Shown here one piece after another: positions 6,076 to 7,420 of a stretch of 7,420 nt of DNA. The stretch lies in the NCBI GenBank assembly GCA_964503685.1, contig CAZDAW010000136.1, positions 1-7,420 of the forward strand. Reading direction: 5' to 3'. The DNA is from CAZDAW01 sp964503685. GTDB taxonomy: Bacteria; Chloroflexota; Anaerolineae; Anaerolineales; Anaerolineaceae. The notes beneath the pieces were generated by a model. That model made no database searches. It saw only the letters and a list, made by a program, of their open reading frames with translations, and was not told the origin of the DNA. The position numbers were made by a program, and so were the translations under genes. The stretch's first letter is position 1, and the number at the start of each line of letters is the position of its first letter.

Positions 6076-6493
6076 TGTAACGTCCGTTTTTATCTTGTTC
6101 GTATTTCACAAGATCATTATCAATGGAATCAGTCAATCTCCCGTAATTTAAAATTGCTGTTCGAATAGCTCCTTTCAAAGAGGAACCAGGGATATAACAC
6201 TGATCTTCACAATTCTTTATTTGTTCTTTGATTTCATTTATTCTTGTTCTTCCATCTAACACATAACGAACATAAGGTGAAGGTGTTGATAATTGATCAA
6301 TGAAAACTAAACGTCCCGCTGGTGTATTAAATTCGTTAATCTTTCCCTCGCGGAATTTATCTTCAAAGATAGCATCCTGATTTAATATAAAGGTTTTATT
6401 TTCACTAGAAACATAATCATAATCTTTCAACAGCTCTGTTCCTGTCCCAATGTGAAGTGGCGTAAGGGTTTTTATCGTAACTTGATATTTCAT
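6059..6493 (-). CDS. csm5: Csm5, N-terminal part (frame ends early at an A8 run)
   Basis: The first 140 or so residues are the N-terminal RAMP domain of Csm5: YQVTIKTLTPLHIGTGTELLKDYDYV (3-28) is the family's opening, and YIPGSSLKGAIRTAIL (100-115) is its conserved IPGSSLKGAIR segment. The ATG at 6493 overlaps the csm4 stop by ATGA and has GGAGG four bases upstream, so it is preferred over an in-frame start at 6571 lying inside csm4. The frame stops at 6059 right after GAA AAA AAA GGC, and the Csm5 similarity continues without a gap in another frame (4942-6075). This is a homopolymer sequencing error, a recent mutation, slippage, or a genuinely split subunit. Csm5 helps hold and mature the 3' end of crRNA in the III-A complex. 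Confidence 0.87.
   Translation of the reverse strand: MKYQVTIKTLTPLHIGTGTELLKDYDYVSSENKTFILNQDAIFEDKFREGKINEFNTPAGRLVFIDQLSTPSPYVRYVLDGRTRINEIKEQIKNCEDQCYIPGSSLKGAIRTAILNYGRLTDSIDNDLVKYEQDKNGRYNEKKG
6065..6072 (-). other. A8 run at the csm5 frame break
   Basis: The coding strand reads AAT GAA AAA AAA GGC TGA in the N-terminal frame and ATG AAA AAA AAG GCT GAC in the C-terminal frame. Seven (or ten) A instead of eight would join both parts as N-E-K-K-A-D-D. Runs of eight A are a classic site both for sequencing or assembly errors and for RNA-polymerase slippage, and the sequence alone cannot tell these apart. Confidence 0.85.
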
Positions 6494-7420
6494 ACTGCCT
6501 CCACAAATTTTCCTGCCGGGATTAAAAACGCCAGACCAGAACGGTATATTGAATGTCTTATTCCAACCCATTCTTTATCAACTTTATTATCTACTGGTTG
6601 TACATCTACAAGTTTTCCCTTTGTTCCGGCCGGTAATAGAGCGCCTTCAGCCACCATCCTAACTGATCGTCGCCGCCAGGCATGACCTGTTTCATCCTGG
6701 CACCAACCACCTACGGTTACAAATTGATATATACTCTGAGGAGCTTGCAAACTATTCTTGATTTCTTCCTCAGAACTGGGCGCATAACGTGATAAACAAA
6801 TTCCCCAACCCTCGTCAACGTCAGGAAAGATATCTTCTGATCTCTTCCAAGAAAACGCGCCATGACCAGTTGAACGCAAACCTCCTAGGCCAGTATCTTC
6901 TAAGTAAGGTAGAATACATTCAATCCATTTAGTATCTCCTCTTACTGCGAACCAAAGCCCACAATCAGGTCCATAAACTATTTCACCGCTATGAAATAAA
7001 TTAGAAGCTGCGCTAGTTCGATCAACTGTGACATGCGGCACAATTTGGCGTTTCCATGGGGAAAGTTTCTCCTCAAATTGATCATTCAACAATGAAGAAA
7101 CTTGTTTTTTTTCAGCACTTGTTAACCAAATCTTTCCGTCATCAATAAAGTTCTCGTTTTCAGCATCGGGTGTTTTTCCTTGTTGTAATAGTTTAAACAC
7201 CTCTGAAGAAAGCCAACGAATTTTTTTTGCAGCTTTTCCTCCTCCCGTTTGGTATAAACCGCTATGTGCCGGCAGGCGAGGCGGTGCAGGTAAAAAGCGT
7301 ACGTTGCCAGAGCGAGGAAACGCAGAAGTAATCAAGAAAGGGGGTGGCTGATTTTTTTCATAGGCATCTAGAAGGGTTGTAATATCAATTTTTTGATCGA
7401 CTAAACTGGCGATAAATGCT
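6490..7420 (-). CDS. csm4: Csm4 (Cas5-type RAMP subunit), 5' end outside the window
   Basis: Csm4 is the Cas5-like subunit that binds the 5' handle of crRNA next to Cas10 in the III-A effector complex. The frame is open to the window's right edge (309 residues visible). A TTG at 7335 could pass for a start, but the 28 codons before it continue family-like sequence (LVDQKIDITTLLDAYEKNQP, then PPFLITSAFP), so the gene is truncated by the window and does not begin there. Other marks are VPHVTVDRTSAAS (about visible residues 127-139) and the glycine-rich loop GLGGLRSTGHG (about 177-187). A run of eight A at 7221-7228 is read in frame. The stop overlaps the csm5 start (ATGA). Cas10, csm2 and csm3 are expected further right. 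Csm4 rather than Cmr3 is favoured by the Csm5 neighbour. Confidence 0.9.
   Translation of the reverse strand, partial: AFIASLVDQKIDITTLLDAYEKNQPPPFLITSAFPRSGNVRFLPAPPRLPAHSGLYQTGGGKAAKKIRWLSSEVFKLLQQGKTPDAENENFIDDGKIWLTSAEKKQVSSLLNDQFEEKLSPWKRQIVPHVTVDRTSAASNLFHSGEIVYGPDCGLWFAVRGDTKWIECILPYLEDTGLGGLRSTGHGAFSWKRSEDIFPDVDEGWGICLSRYAPSSEEEIKNSLQAPQSIYQFVTVGGWCQDETGHAWRRRSVRMVAEGALLPAGTKGKLVDVQPVDNKVDKEWVGIRHSIYRSGLAFLIPAGKFVEAV
6498..6502 (-). promoter_or_regulatory. Shine-Dalgarno GGAGG for csm5
   Basis: GGAGG lies four bases before the ATG at 6493, inside the end of csm4. It is the strongest ribosome site in the window and fixes the csm5 start, together with the ATGA overlap. Confidence 0.75.

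Noticed and set aside
7221..7228. A8 run in csm4 as another frameshift site
   Set aside because: The Csm4 frame is intact across it (GGGKAAKKIRW), so there is no sign of a break.
7333..7335. TTG as the true start of csm4
   Set aside because: The frame stays open to the window edge and the preceding codons encode Csm4-like sequence, so the gene begins outside the window.

Overview
The window is the distal half of a type III (most likely III-A/Csm) CRISPR-Cas operon. Every gene lies on the minus strand and is transcribed from the right edge towards position 1. In transcription order it reads: csm4 (5' end cut off by the window edge), csm5 (frame broken at a run of eight A), a CARF-HEPN ribonuclease of the Csx1/TM1812 group, a CARF-nuclease of the Card1/Can2 (DUF1887) group, csx15, cas6, cas1 and cas2. 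Genes overlap or are separated by 0-25 bases throughout (csm4/csm5 ATGA, csx15/cas6 TGATG, cas1/cas2 ATGA), so they look like one polycistronic unit. The genes for Cas10, Csm2 and Csm3 should lie just beyond the right edge.

The parts fit together as follows. Csm4 and Csm5 are backbone subunits of the RNA-guided effector complex, and Cas6 cuts the precursor CRISPR RNA that guides it. On target recognition, Cas10 of such complexes makes cyclic oligoadenylates. Two separate CARF effectors in this window could respond: an RNase (HEPN, Rx4H intact) and a PD-(D/E)xK-type nuclease (ExD...CSCK intact). Csx15 sits next to them and is a candidate for lowering or buffering the signal. Cas1 and Cas2 make the spacer-integration complex, with catalytic residues present. 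No CRISPR array is visible.

The only non-coding stretch is 1-197, downstream of cas2. It holds a perfect 16-bp inverted repeat with seven-base C/G runs and a pair of near-identical short direct repeats 40-42 bases apart. This is where a CRISPR leader would be expected, with the array to the left of position 1, but I see no CRISPR repeat unit that proves it.

Base composition is strikingly two-part. Roughly 200-3,700 (cas2, cas1, cas6, csx15, card1) is GC-rich (60-base rows counted by hand gave 53% and 60%). From about 3,700 to the right edge (csx1, csm5, csm4) it is AT-rich (rows counted gave 33% and 22%). The switch falls at the csx1/card1 junction, which suggests the locus was assembled from two modules.

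The organism is a bacterium. The combination of csx15, Card1-like and Csx1-like genes and the protein style recalls Chloroflexota (Anaerolineae-like) type III loci. That is recollection and inference, not something the sequence proves.
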